This document shows positions 1 through 8,442 of a stretch of DNA of 64,000 bases, piece after piece. A program made the translations under genes and the position numbers. Location: the NCBI RefSeq assembly GCF_013141765.1, contig NZ_WHOD01000022.1:1-64000 (forward strand), written 5' to 3'. Every line of letters starts with the position of its first letter. Position 1 is the first letter of the stretch. This stretch comes from Paenibacillus foliorum. GTDB taxonomy: Bacteria; Bacillota; Bacilli; Paenibacillales; NBRC-103111. The notes beneath the pieces were generated by a model that saw nothing but the letters and a program-made list of their open reading frames with translations, was not told where the DNA came from and ran no database searches.

Positions 1-4
1 ACCC

Positions 5-52
5 TTACTCTTACTCTTACTCTTACTCTTACTCTTACTCTTACTCTTACTC
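5..52. repeat. (TTACTC)8 hexanucleotide tandem repeat
   Basis: Eight perfect tandem copies of TTACTC, followed by a partial copy (TTA). The array may extend to the left of the window in degenerate form, since the window opens with ACCC. No open frame or promoter can be tied to it. A similar string, TACTCTTAAG, recurs once near position 260. Confidence 0.95.
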
Positions 53-442
53 TTAAGGAACGTCATTCCTCTATTTGTCCGCATTTCATCGAATTCGCAA
101 TTACGCGGAAATACGATGCGCTATTTCGACTCTAGCCTGCCAAAATGCCCCATTTAGATGTAAATAAGTGATCGTAGTTCCGTTTAAGTCGAATGATCAC
201 GTGTGCACAGAAAAATAGCGTATCCACGTTCCTCTTCCCGTTTACTATTAAGCCCCCTACTCTTAAGCCCTCTAAATGAACTGGAGTCTACCCCGGGAAA
301 TGAATTACCTATAACATAGGGGGGGTGAGACCCTGATGAGGATAACAAAACAATACGTTGAAGGTTTTCCGCCAAAGGTGGCACAAGAGGCATTGGCGTG
401 ACCAATTTTTAGCGCGTAACACCTAAAAAAACTAGTCTAATC
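53..442. other. Gap without a convincing gene
   Basis: About 390 bases between the hexamer repeat and the terminator of the Sia-like operon. A 73-codon frame on the minus strand has no good ribosome binding site and a composition unlike a protein (many Ser, Pro, Arg), so I do not call it. I recognise no RNA family here. Confidence 0.5.
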
Positions 443-489
443 ACAAAAAAAACCGTCAAGGATCCTCAATGTGATCCCTGACAGTTTTC
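443..489 (-). terminator. Intrinsic terminator of the Sia-like operon
   Basis: A GC-containing stem (AACCGTCAAGGATC pairing with GATCCCTGACAGTT, two non-Watson-Crick positions) is followed on the minus strand by a run of eight T. It lies directly after the stop codon of the PP2C phosphatase gene. Confidence 0.85.
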
Positions 490-2328
490 TTATCCAACCT
501 TAAAAGCTAACAGCGTAATATCATCCCGCTGCGGTTCACCGTTACTGTAAGTCTCCAGCCTTCCCCGGAAGTAGGGTTCCTGCTCAGATAATGGCATGTT
601 CATAACTTCCTGCAGCATCTGCACAAAACGTTGGCGTCCAAAGGAGTAATTCTTCGGCCCGCCATTCTGATCGATGAAACCGTCTGAGATCATATAAACA
701 GAAGCCGTCTTATTCGCCTCAACTGCCGTGTTCGTAAATAAGTAGCTGTTATCCGTTTTATTGTACCCGATACTTTTCCGGTCACCTTTGAATATTTTCA
801 ACTCTTGCCCATCAGATACATATAGCGTACTTTTCGCTCCGGCAAATATAAGGCTACCTTCATTACTCACATAGCATAGACCAAGGTCTAAGCCATCATC
901 GGTTCTCGAACGCCCCTGCTCCTGCTGCAGTGTTTGCTTGATCAGTTCATTTAAACGCTGAAGAATGTGAGCCGGATCCTCTTTATTGCTCTCATTCGTA
1001 ATTTGATTTAGAATCGACACCGATACCATCGTCATAAATGCTCCCGGTACACCATGACCAGTGCAATCGCCAACAGCAACCAGATAGCCACTATCAAATG
1101 TCTTCACCCAGTAGAAGTCGCCCCCCACGGTATCTCGCGGATTCCATATTAAGAAATGTTCATTCCATAAATTGTTTAACCGTTCTTTAGGCGGTAATAT
1201 CGCCTCTTGAATCCGTTTGGCATAATCAATGCTGTCAACCAGCTTTTCTTTCTGCTCCAACAGCTCTTTGGTTCGCTCCAGTACTTTGCTTTCCAGCTCC
1301 TCGTTCAACTGAAGCGCTCTTTTAAACGGATTGGCAAGACGAGTAGATACATAATAAAAGATGAAAATAATGGCAAAAATGCTAATCAATGCAGCAGCCA
1401 CTGTATTCACTTTAATTGTGCTTAGGAAGCCCACCGTTTCACTTCGCGGTATCTGATAAACAAGTCTCCAATTGGCAGAAGCTTTTATCGGGTAGCTAAT
1501 CAGATCAATGAGCTCGCCCTTCTCATTCGTATATTCCATAATATGCGGTTGAAAGTTAGACTCTCCTTCCTTTTGTCCCGCTGTCATTACTATCGATTTA
1601 ATTGGATTCGGGAGGAAAGCTTCGAGCATTTGACCGTCATGCTCCAACTTGTCCGATAAATGGATTTTCCCTGTCCCGTCGACCAGCCACAAATTGCTGT
1701 TTTTCCCATACTTATAATTGGTAAATTCCTCTGACAAGCTTTTCAAGCTCATGCCAACGCCTGCTACAGCAACAGGATTATTAATATCACCCATCAGAAC
1801 ATTAACAAATACAAATGTATCTTGACGCTGCGCGTTATAATCCAACTGAACGGTAGCCTCCTGCTTGGCAGCCAGTATTTTGAAAAACCACTGATCCTCA
1901 GGATTCGATTCCTTGAGCGTACCTATAATGCTTCCGTTCTCTCCCCAATAATGCTTCGTAATTGTACTTACAATAAAAGCATTGCTGTAGTCGAACTCCT
2001 TAGCCAGCTTCTTAATTCTATCCATAGCATCCTTGCCCGCCTGCACATCCTGTTCCCCACTTGACACCCATCGTATGATCCCCGGATCCTGCGCGAGTAA
2101 ACTTGAGGTTTCCTTAGCTCTTTCTATGCGACCGTTTACACTGGAAGCAATAGATTCCGCGATGAAGGCAAGATCCTTCTCCTTAAGCTTCTTTACCGCT
2201 TCCTTCTCTGTTATAAAATAAACAATGGTGCCTACTAACAGAACAGAAATAATAATAACTAGACTGGCGAACAGTATGACCTTGAACACGCCCTGATCTA
2301 GTCGAATCGATTTCGACTTATTTTCCAT
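490..2328 (-). CDS. SiaA-like membrane PP2C phosphatase with Cache sensor
   Basis: A 612-residue protein. A first membrane helix at about residues 16-38 and a second near 312-335 enclose an extracellular region resembling a dCache sensor. A short coiled linker follows, then a SpoIIE/RsbU-type PP2C domain to the C-terminus. The metal-binding signatures VGGDFYW and GDCTGHGVPGAF are intact, so it should be an active serine/threonine phosphatase. By analogy with Pseudomonas SiaA it would dephosphorylate the SiaC-like protein encoded two genes upstream in response to an external signal. It is the last gene of the four-gene minus-strand operon, starting 4 bases after the histidine kinase stop. The ligand cannot be predicted. 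Plain RsbU-like function with an STAS partner is the alternative, but the SiaB/SiaC neighbours favour a Sia-like role. Confidence 0.88.
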   Translation of the reverse strand: MENKSKSIRLDQGVFKVILFASLVIIISVLLVGTIVYFITEKEAVKKLKEKDLAFIAESIASSVNGRIERAKETSSLLAQDPGIIRWVSSGEQDVQAGKDAMDRIKKLAKEFDYSNAFIVSTITKHYWGENGSIIGTLKESNPEDQWFFKILAAKQEATVQLDYNAQRQDTFVFVNVLMGDINNPVAVAGVGMSLKSLSEEFTNYKYGKNSNLWLVDGTGKIHLSDKLEHDGQMLEAFLPNPIKSIVMTAGQKEGESNFQPHIMEYTNEKGELIDLISYPIKASANWRLVYQIPRSETVGFLSTIKVNTVAAALISIFAIIFIFYYVSTRLANPFKRALQLNEELESKVLERTKELLEQKEKLVDSIDYAKRIQEAILPPKERLNNLWNEHFLIWNPRDTVGGDFYWVKTFDSGYLVAVGDCTGHGVPGAFMTMVSVSILNQITNESNKEDPAHILQRLNELIKQTLQQEQGRSRTDDGLDLGLCYVSNEGSLIFAGAKSTLYVSDGQELKIFKGDRKSIGYNKTDNSYLFTNTAVEANKTASVYMISDGFIDQNGGPKNYSFGRQRFVQMLQEVMNMPLSEQEPYFRGRLETYSNGEPQRDDITLLAFKVG

Positions 2329-2331
2329 TGG

Positions 2332-3297
2332 CTACCTCGTATTTAATAGTCTAATTGGCAGTGAGAAATAAAAGCTTGCTCCTTTTCCAGGCTTGCTCTC
2401 TACCCCCATCTGTCCGTGATGCTTCTTAATAATTTCATGGGCAATGGCAAGTCCTAAGCCTGTTCCTCCTGGCGCTTGCTTTTGCTTAGTTTTATCCCCC
2501 CTATAGAAGCGGTTAAACACATTAGGAAGGGAGGCTTCCTCAATCCCTGGACCCGAATCATTTACCTTAAATGTACAGATAGACAGCTCTGCATCCACCT
2601 CGCATTGAAAATGGATAACTCCACCCTGGGGCGTGTATTTAAATGCATTAGATATCAAATTATTCATCACTTGTTCAATACGGACTGTATCTACTGAAAC
2701 GACAGCCAGCATGGACTTCGGCACACCTTGCAGTGGGTCCATTGCAAACAAATACCCGCGATCGCTAATTTCCAATTCAAACTTATTTTTGAACATCGAG
2801 AACAAACTTTCAACCAGAATATCCTCGAATTCCATCTTCGTCTGATTTGACTCCAGCTTGGATATTTCAAAAAGATCTTCAACCAGTTGGTTAATAAGAA
2901 TCGTTTTGTTGTAGATCATCTGTAAATAGTTTACATTGGGCTCAATAATGCTATCGAGCATAGCCCTTAAATAGCCCTGAATGGACGTCATTGGCGTTCC
3001 AAGCTCATGCGAAATATCCGTCAAAAGCTGCTTTCGAGATTCTTCCATCTGCTTCAGATGCTCATTATATTGGCGAATCTCTGATTCCTGGCGCTTCACA
3101 TTCTCACCTTGAATATCACTGATTCTGAATATTTTGGTCGTTATCTTGATCAAGCTCTCGTATTCATGAAGAAGCTTCTCATAATGCGGCAAAAGCTCAT
3201 TCTCGCCATATAGCTCTTTATTGGTAAGGAGCCCGCGTGCGGACTCCAAATATTTCAGCTCGTTATGAAAAATGTTGGATTTTTCATTATTGTCCAT
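2332..3297 (-). CDS. Soluble sensor histidine kinase in the Sia-like operon
   Basis: A 321-residue kinase with no membrane helix. Residues about 1-85 are helical with no recognised sensor fold. The H-box DISHELGTP puts the phospho-accepting histidine at residue 97. The N-box (NNLISNAFKYTP), the GxG box (DSGPGIEE) and the G2 box (GGTGLGLAIAHE) are all present, so the ATPase domain looks complete. It begins 9 bases after the SiaC-like gene and ends 4 bases before the SiaA-like gene. No response regulator lies in the operon. The only nearby candidate partner is the CheY-like protein encoded divergently at 4561. In the Pseudomonas sia operon the fourth gene is a diguanylate cyclase, so a kinase here is a departure. 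The partnership with the CheY-like protein is an inference. Confidence 0.9.
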   Translation of the reverse strand: MDNNEKSNIFHNELKYLESARGLLTNKELYGENELLPHYEKLLHEYESLIKITTKIFRISDIQGENVKRQESEIRQYNEHLKQMEESRKQLLTDISHELGTPMTSIQGYLRAMLDSIIEPNVNYLQMIYNKTILINQLVEDLFEISKLESNQTKMEFEDILVESLFSMFKNKFELEISDRGYLFAMDPLQGVPKSMLAVVSVDTVRIEQVMNNLISNAFKYTPQGGVIHFQCEVDAELSICTFKVNDSGPGIEEASLPNVFNRFYRGDKTKQKQAPGGTGLGLAIAHEIIKKHHGQMGVESKPGKGASFYFSLPIRLLNTR

Positions 3298-3306
3298 GAG
3301 CTCATC

Positions 3307-3696
3307 CTATTCCTTTTCCAAAGGTAAAATATGAAATGGCAAGCTCATATCCTCTTTAAATTCTTCCGCACATTCCAGCTCACTCTCATTGTCCGCACTG
3401 TAATACCAATTCAAATCCAGTGACTTTCCATCGAGATGAGCCTGATCGAATTTCTCCAGGAGCATCATAATGCATTTGGAGCTGCTTGTATTTATGTAAG
3501 GTAACGTGAAATGAATGTGGACTTCTTCCGTGGTCAGCTTCTGTAGATACTCATCAATCCATAGAAAAATAGGTTCATAAAATTTAAATGAATTTTCAGG
3601 GTATGACTGCCCTTTAACCGAAAGGGTATGGAGGGTCCCATCGAAAATAACTTCCGGTGTACTTTTTGTACCTTGGATTTGTAATATATCCATCAT
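3307..3696 (-). CDS. siaC: SiaC-family regulatory phosphoprotein (DUF1987)
   Basis: A 129-residue protein that I recognise as a member of the SiaC/DUF1987 family. The family core motif is visible as LPYINTSSSK, with T70 at the position corresponding to the threonine phosphorylated in Pseudomonas SiaC. Family knowledge: SiaB phosphorylates SiaC, SiaA removes the phosphate, and the unphosphorylated form binds and activates its effector. Both the candidate kinase (gene before) and phosphatase (gene after the histidine kinase) lie in this operon. Two adjacent ATG codons (3696 and 3693) are possible starts behind an AGGAGAG ribosome binding site. The effector bound here is unknown. Confidence 0.85.
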   Translation of the reverse strand: MMDILQIQGTKSTPEVIFDGTLHTLSVKGQSYPENSFKFYEPIFLWIDEYLQKLTTEEVHIHFTLPYINTSSSKCIMMLLEKFDQAHLDGKSLDLNWYYSADNESELECAEEFKEDMSLPFHILPLEKE

Positions 3697-3712
3697 AATC
3701 TCTCCTAGCCAT

Positions 3713-4258
3713 CTATACGACAGCTCTTAATGTGAAAAATGAGAATTGCTGATCAACCGGTGTAATAGTATACTCCAGTGGCTGTGCAGCCTTTCTTGCT
3801 ATATCCAACAACCCTATTCCCGCTCCCAATGCGTCAGGAGGTAAATCCTGCTTCAGCTTTTCCTTGTACAGCTTCTTCAGGTCTGTCTTTTCGAGTCCGT
3901 TCAATTCATCCAGAATGTCTGTAAGATGGCTAACTTTATCGTTCTCAACTAAATTGCCTGAGCTCACATAATTTCCGCTATCCGTCCGTCCGATTGTCAC
4001 AATACACGAGCTGGAAATTTGGGCATAAGCCTCTGTGCCTTCTTTGCTCTTGCAATAATTTTTTATATTCTGGGTTTGTTCAATAAATATGGAGAAAACA
4101 TTATAAATATCATTCTTGGGACGGTCTTCTGTTTCCAGATACTTTTTTACCGCTTCACCTAACTCCTCAATAATTTCCTGCGAGAACTTCCCTGAAAAAC
4201 TAATCAATAAGCCGTAATTTCTTAACATATGCTGCAATTCCAACAAACTGTTGCTCAT
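3713..4258 (-). CDS. siaB: SiaB-like protein kinase (DUF6272)
   Basis: A 181-residue soluble protein resembling SiaB, a GHKL-type small kinase that phosphorylates SiaC. A glycine-rich stretch, DALGAGIGLLDIARKA near residues 142-157, resembles the ATP lid of the SiaB family, and an Asn/Asp-containing helix (IYNVFSIFIEQTQN) near residue 56 resembles its N-box. The start is taken as ATG at 4258, seven bases after GGAGG; an in-frame TTG at 4264 sits too close to the binding site. It is the first gene of the operon, 16 bases before siaC. Family assignment is from overall resemblance, not a search. Confidence 0.78.
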   Translation of the reverse strand: MSNSLLELQHMLRNYGLLISFSGKFSQEIIEELGEAVKKYLETEDRPKNDIYNVFSIFIEQTQNIKNYCKSKEGTEAYAQISSSCIVTIGRTDSGNYVSSGNLVENDKVSHLTDILDELNGLEKTDLKKLYKEKLKQDLPPDALGAGIGLLDIARKAAQPLEYTITPVDQQFSFFTLRAVV

Positions 4259-4469
4259 TAACAATCCTCCCCCGGACCGTCCAGTCTATGTTTAGTACTT
4301 CCCGAACATTTAATCTACCTGTCCCAATTGTATATATTTCGATATTTTTTCTTAAAAACCTTTTTTTACGACAAAATACTGTTAGGACTTTTGACTTATA
4401 TCCATAACAATGTTCGCCATTTATTCATTTTTCCTTCCACAGTTTCTTTAAATATTCAATAATCCGTTA

Positions 4470-4498
4470 TCGACAACAATTACGACCCTCCGTATTTT
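4470..4498 (+). promoter_or_regulatory. Candidate sigma-A promoter of the CheY/CheX pair
   Basis: TCGACA, a 17-base spacer, then TATTTT. This would give a leader of about 55 bases before the ATG at 4561. It lies in the 275-base divergent region between the SiaB-like gene and the CheY-like gene. No equally good minus-strand promoter was found. Confidence 0.4.
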
Positions 4499-4560
4499 AT
4501 GACAAAATTCACATAATATTATCTTGTACAAACGTGTATATAACAAGGAGTGGGATTATT

Positions 4561-4941
4561 ATGTATGATTTAAAGATTCTTTTGTGCGATGACTCGTTAT
4601 TGGTGCGCAAAAAACTGAAGGGTGCTCTAGCTGAGCAAGGCTTCACCCAATTATTCGAAGCTGCAGATGGGGAAGAAGCCGTCGCATTCTGTCAGACAGA
4701 TACACCTGATCTGGTCTTGCTGGATATAGTCATGCCAAAAAAGGACGGAATCGAAGCTCTTCAGGAAATCAAACAAATCAATCCATCCATTCATGTTGTT
4801 ATTGCCTCTTCGGTAGGAACCCAAAGTAACCTTATAAAAGCCATTAAGCTAGGCGCAAATAACTTCTTGCAAAAGCCTGTTACCATCGAAGCCATTGTCG
4901 ACATCACCCAAAAAATCGTTGACGAACGAGGTGAGCGTTGA
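4561..4941 (+). CDS. CheY-like single-domain response regulator
   Basis: A 126-residue receiver domain and nothing else. The acidic pair (CDDS), the phospho-acceptor aspartate in LVLLDIVMPKKDG, the Thr/Ser switch position (ASS) and the conserved lysine in LQKPV are all visible. A longer frame starts at GTG 4534, but AAGGAG at 4545 is correctly spaced only for ATG 4561. The stop codon overlaps the next start as TGATG, so it is translationally coupled to the CheX-domain gene. With no output domain it probably acts through protein contact. Likely partners are the histidine kinase at 2332 (phosphodonor) and the CheX-domain protein (phosphatase). Those pairings are inferred from position. Confidence 0.9.
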   Translation: MYDLKILLCDDSLLVRKKLKGALAEQGFTQLFEAADGEEAVAFCQTDTPDLVLLDIVMPKKDGIEALQEIKQINPSIHVVIASSVGTQSNLIKAIKLGANNFLQKPVTIEAIVDITQKIVDERGER

Positions 4942-5843
4942 TGTTTGCACAATATTTCGGACAATATTTACTAAATAAGGGTCTTATCTCAGCCGACGGA
5001 TTGAAACAAGCGATAATCATCCAAAAGGAAACTCGGGTGAAGCTGGGGGTCATGGCCATTAATTTCGGCTATATGACAGCTAGCCAAGTTGAAACCGTCC
5101 ATCAAATTCAAATGAAGCTGGATAAAAAATTCGGCGAAATTGCCGTAGAGCTTGGTTTTCTTAGTGAGGAGATCGTGAGTAGCCTTCTAACCTCTCAGCA
5201 AAGCGCCCATCTCGCACTCGGTCAAGTACTGATAGATCAAGGAATCATGACTTACGAAGGATTTGCCGATACACTTGAGCAATATAAGAAGGAATACAGT
5301 CTGACCGATGACCAGTTTGACTCCATTATCAAAGGCAGCATTGAAGCTCTGTTGGAATCCGTTCTGCTGAGAGGCGGACTATCCAAATATCCGGCAATCT
5401 CCGATTACATCAGTTTGTTCGCCAAAAATCTCATACGCTTTATCGATAACGACGTTCGCTTGGAGCTAAGTCCTACTAGTGAACCATCTTTCGATTGGGT
5501 TGCGGAGCAGCATATTCTCGCACCGAACCGGTATACCTCTCGATTTACAGCTATTGGCGGCTCGGAATCTTCCCTCCTGCTATTTGCATCTAAATACGCC
5601 CAAGAAACGGTAGATATGCCAGGAGAAATGATGGAGGCTTGCATAGGAGAGTTTCTAAACTTACATAACGGTATCTATTTAGTCAATTTATCGAATCAGA
5701 ATGTAGAGCTGGATTTGGATCCGCAGGTAGTCGTTCCTGGAACCGAATTCAGCCCAGCGACGTCTGTAAAGGTCAGCTTAAATGTAATTGGCCCTGACTG
5801 GAGCGTAGCGTTAATAATCGGAGACTTATCTGAGTTATTATAA
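4941..5843 (+). CDS. MshEN-like repeat protein with C-terminal CheX phosphatase domain
   Basis: A 300-residue soluble protein in two parts. Residues about 1-118 hold three repeats with a 29-residue period (34-57, 63-86, 92-115), each of the form [K/A]-x-G-x16 to 18-L/V-x-x-x-Q/Y, as in MshEN domains, many of which bind cyclic di-GMP. Residues about 120-300 resemble CheX/CheC, with the ExxN phosphatase signature at E237 and N240 and a glycine at 244. CheX dephosphorylates CheY-type receivers, which fits the coupled upstream gene. ATG 4941 is chosen over TTG 4938 because it follows GAGGTGAG with normal spacing. The MshEN assignment is my reading of the repeat pattern and is uncertain; the CheX domain is more secure. 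Confidence 0.75.
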   Translation: MFAQYFGQYLLNKGLISADGLKQAIIIQKETRVKLGVMAINFGYMTASQVETVHQIQMKLDKKFGEIAVELGFLSEEIVSSLLTSQQSAHLALGQVLIDQGIMTYEGFADTLEQYKKEYSLTDDQFDSIIKGSIEALLESVLLRGGLSKYPAISDYISLFAKNLIRFIDNDVRLELSPTSEPSFDWVAEQHILAPNRYTSRFTAIGGSESSLLLFASKYAQETVDMPGEMMEACIGEFLNLHNGIYLVNLSNQNVELDLDPQVVVPGTEFSPATSVKVSLNVIGPDWSVALIIGDLSELL

Positions 5844-5850
5844 AAAGTGA

Positions 5851-5895
5851 ATGAGCGCCTCCTGGCACTGAAATAAGTGGCAGGAGGCGCTCATT
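5851..5895. terminator. Bidirectional terminator between convergent genes
   Basis: An 18-bp stem with one mismatch (ATGAGCGCCTCCTGGCAC against GTGGCAGGAGGCGCTCAT). A run of A precedes it and TTTTAAT follows it, so it can serve both the CheX-domain gene and the convergent methyltransferase gene. Confidence 0.88.
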
Positions 5896-7197
5896 TTAAT
5901 CCGATATGGCAAACAGGACCGTTTCTTGTGCATAAATGGTATAATGCCCCAAATAGAAACGATAGCCTAAGTTTAAATCATTAATGTATCTGGCTATATT
6001 CTCAAAATCACTTATTTGATGGTAGATGGTGATAGCAAGCTTAGGCCTGAATGCTTTCAGCGACTCCTTCGCCCCTTTTAGTGCACTCAGCTCACCCCCT
6101 TCAATATCCATTTTAATAAAATCAATTCGATCCAGGTCTTTTTGCTTAACCAGACCATCGATGGATAACGTGAGCGTGGTATCGTAATCCCCTGCTATTT
6201 TAGAAAAGGCAACAAAGCTGGCAGGTCCTTGATCTATATAATAAAGCGTCTGGTTGGATTCGTTCCAAACTGCATGCTCCACGATCGAAATGCGTTCTTG
6301 AAGCGATGGATTGAGCTGTACATTTTTTTTCATGATTTCCAAATTGCTCGGTATGAATTCGAAGGTATACACATGTCCCGTTTCTCCGACTTCATGTGCA
6401 AAATAAAGAGCGGTATCCCCAAAGCACCCGCCTGCGTCGATAACAATATCCCCCGGCTCGGCTTTGATCGTAGGCGTTACTTGGCCATACTCATACTGCT
6501 TTTCCACAAAAGTAGCACTTAACCCAATAGGAAAACAGTAAAAATGGATGTCGTAGCCAAGCGGCCGTAAATCAAAGAGATGCAGATCCCATTGATGAAA
6601 TCGGGTCTTGATTGGATCGGACGAGCTTTTCAGCTGCCTTACAAACTGTCGGCTCGACCAATATTCAGGAACATTTAAAGGCAGCATAACTTTTTTATTT
6701 CCCAGCATACGGAAGGCAAGCAGTTTAATTAATAAATCACGGGAAGCTTGATCGGCAAGTAAATGATAAAGGTCAGAGATTCCTTGCAAATGCTTTACAA
6801 CTTGGTATCTTTCTTCCGCTGGATTTACTACTTCAAGGGTATCTGTAACAGGAGTACGAAAAAGCTCGTACATTTCAAAATCTACATTGTAGCGATAATC
6901 ATTTGCTGAGTTTTCAAGCAGCTCCTTAACGAGCAAATCCACAAAATCTGGAGTATGCAAAGCATCATTCGATGGTTCATATTGTATGGATCGCTCCACC
7001 CTATATAATTCCATTCTTATGATTTCTTTAAGGCTCGGATCGCTACACCCTTCAATAGCTTTCGTATTCATTAATCTAGCTTCCGTAAAATGGCCGCGGG
7101 CATAGCATAGTTTCGCCAGTTTATTAAGAAGCTCGGGATTTCCAAGATCCAGAAGCAAGCTCTCCTTAAGCGCTCTCTCAATTGCTTGCATGTCCAT
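5896..7197 (-). CDS. FkbM-family SAM-dependent methyltransferase with helical N-terminus
   Basis: A 433-residue protein. Residues about 1-70 form a TPR-like helical stretch (PELLNKLAKLCYARGHFTEAR), 70-235 have no recognised domain, and 240-420 form an FkbM methyltransferase fold. The SAM-binding motif I reads IVIDAGGCFGDTAL, motif II is YTFEFIPSN, and the acidic D-x-E-G motif appears as IKMDIEGGELSALKG. FkbM enzymes usually methylate hydroxyl groups of sugars or polyketides. No glycan or natural product genes lie next to it, so the substrate is unknown. It is a single-gene unit; its stop codon lies inside the tail of the shared terminator. Confidence 0.85.
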   Translation of the reverse strand: MDMQAIERALKESLLLDLGNPELLNKLAKLCYARGHFTEARLMNTKAIEGCSDPSLKEIIRMELYRVERSIQYEPSNDALHTPDFVDLLVKELLENSANDYRYNVDFEMYELFRTPVTDTLEVVNPAEERYQVVKHLQGISDLYHLLADQASRDLLIKLLAFRMLGNKKVMLPLNVPEYWSSRQFVRQLKSSSDPIKTRFHQWDLHLFDLRPLGYDIHFYCFPIGLSATFVEKQYEYGQVTPTIKAEPGDIVIDAGGCFGDTALYFAHEVGETGHVYTFEFIPSNLEIMKKNVQLNPSLQERISIVEHAVWNESNQTLYYIDQGPASFVAFSKIAGDYDTTLTLSIDGLVKQKDLDRIDFIKMDIEGGELSALKGAKESLKAFRPKLAITIYHQISDFENIARYINDLNLGYRFYLGHYTIYAQETVLFAISD

Positions 7198-7286
7198 CCT
7201 TCACAACCTTTCAGAAAGAATTACATAAAATCCTTTCATCAAATTATGAACTGGACTCTTCGGCCGACACGGCTTACACCTACCTC

Positions 7287-7736
7287 CTACCATTTATTCC
7301 ATTCACCTAAATAGGGTACGGATTCTACCACTCTGGGATCACTAGGTAATCTCGCATAAAATTCTAATTCATTGCCATCAGGATCATCAAAATAAATAGC
7401 TGCAGCCGGGTCACTCGCATGAACAATGGGCTCAAAGCCCTCTCTGCCAAAAACAGGCTTAGATACAATACTTCTGTCGGCAAGCCAATCCTTTGCCCTC
7501 ATTAAATTTTCTAAGGTTACATTAAAAGCAATGTGACGTTTATTTACAATCCCACCCTCATTCACTTGCCATAATCCCAGCATGGTTTCAAAGTCAGAGT
7601 ATTTATTAAAAACTATAAAAGCAATTTTTCTTCTACGACTTCTTGAATCAATCACTAATCCCAGACTTTCGTAGAACTCTATGGAACGTTCTAAATTACC
7701 TACCTGTAGATGAGTTTCATATATGCCTCTAATCAT
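7287..7736 (-). CDS. VOC/glyoxalase-fold protein
   Basis: A 149-residue protein with the paired beta-alpha-beta-beta-beta modules of the vicinal oxygen chelate superfamily. It opens with GIYETHLQVGNLERSIEFYESLGL and ends with AIYFDDPDGNELEFYAR. Candidate metal ligands are the early histidine (H9), H81-type histidine in RHIAFNV and the late glutamate. The family includes glyoxalases, ring-cleavage dioxygenases and antibiotic-binding proteins, and the sequence does not decide among these. It lies 32 bases downstream of the flavin reductase gene, so the two may be cotranscribed. Confidence 0.85.
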   Translation of the reverse strand: MIRGIYETHLQVGNLERSIEFYESLGLVIDSRSRRRKIAFIVFNKYSDFETMLGLWQVNEGGIVNKRHIAFNVTLENLMRAKDWLADRSIVSKPVFGREGFEPIVHASDPAAAIYFDDPDGNELEFYARLPSDPRVVESVPYLGEWNKW

Positions 7737-7768
7737 TCAAAAACCACTCCTCTGTGTGCATTGAGTTT

Positions 7769-8350
7769 TTAATTGGTGCCCCCTGTGCCTGTTGAATCGA
7801 AACGTCCGCGTACAAGCTGAGTCAGATCAAGGAATGAGCCAAGTACACGGTGTATGCGGTCATCTACTTCCTGCCCACCCTCATATCCGCTGTCTTGCCC
7901 AGTTTCAAACCATTTGCGCTGCATGCCCCCGATCGAAATCCATTCTGGAGCATTGATTCCGTGGAGATTTCTCATAATAGACTGCAGCTGCTGCAATGAA
8001 CTGACACCGACGGCGCCACCTGCAGAACTAACGGAAAGTATAGGTTTACCGCTAAAATGAACTTGGCCAAGATGGTCCAGTGCGTTTTTCAATACCCCGC
8101 TCATGCCACCATGATATTCCGGTGTTGCAATAACGACCCCATCCGCTTCAAACAGCCAACGTTTAAGTTTAGATAACTGTGCATGGTCTTGGAAGGATTC
8201 ATCAGGAGAATAGAAAGGCAATGGCGATTGATATAGATCGAACATGCTAACCCTATGGCCTTTTTGAAACATCAGACGTTCTATATATTCGGCTAATCGA
8301 GTACTGGTGGATGCTTTACGGTTGCCCCCTGCTATAATCACAATATTCAT
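7769..8350 (-). CDS. NADPH-dependent FMN reductase (azoreductase/SsuE type)
   Basis: A 193-residue flavodoxin-like reductase. The FMN phosphate loop is visible as GGNRKASTSTRLA, and the flavin contact motif as TPEYHGGMSGVLKNALD, both standard for the NADPH-dependent FMN reductase family. It would reduce FMN, quinones or azo compounds with NAD(P)H in the cytoplasm. The start is taken as ATG 8350, ten bases after AAAGG; ATG 8359 is only about two bases from that site. The gene precedes the VOC-fold gene with a short gap, a pairing common in detoxification units. The physiological substrate is not evident. Confidence 0.88.
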   Translation of the reverse strand: MNIVIIAGGNRKASTSTRLAEYIERLMFQKGHRVSMFDLYQSPLPFYSPDESFQDHAQLSKLKRWLFEADGVVIATPEYHGGMSGVLKNALDHLGQVHFSGKPILSVSSAGGAVGVSSLQQLQSIMRNLHGINAPEWISIGGMQRKWFETGQDSGYEGGQEVDDRIHRVLGSFLDLTQLVRGRFDSTGTGGTN

Positions 8351-8442
8351 AATTATCATATCCTTTCGGTGAGTCTCTTTGATGAACTTATCTTACCGCG
8401 TATAGAGAACTCTTACGTCAGCAGTAAGAATGATTGTGCAGC

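Noticed and set aside
5-52. CRISPR array or telomere-like repeat
   Set aside because: Six-base units without spacers; no cas genes in the window.
184-405. 73-codon minus-strand frame near the left edge
   Set aside because: No ribosome binding site, biased composition, no recognisable motif; treated as non-coding.
2332-3297. SiaD-like diguanylate cyclase in the Sia-like operon
   Set aside because: The gene in question has H, N and G boxes of a histidine kinase; no GGDEF motif is present in the operon.
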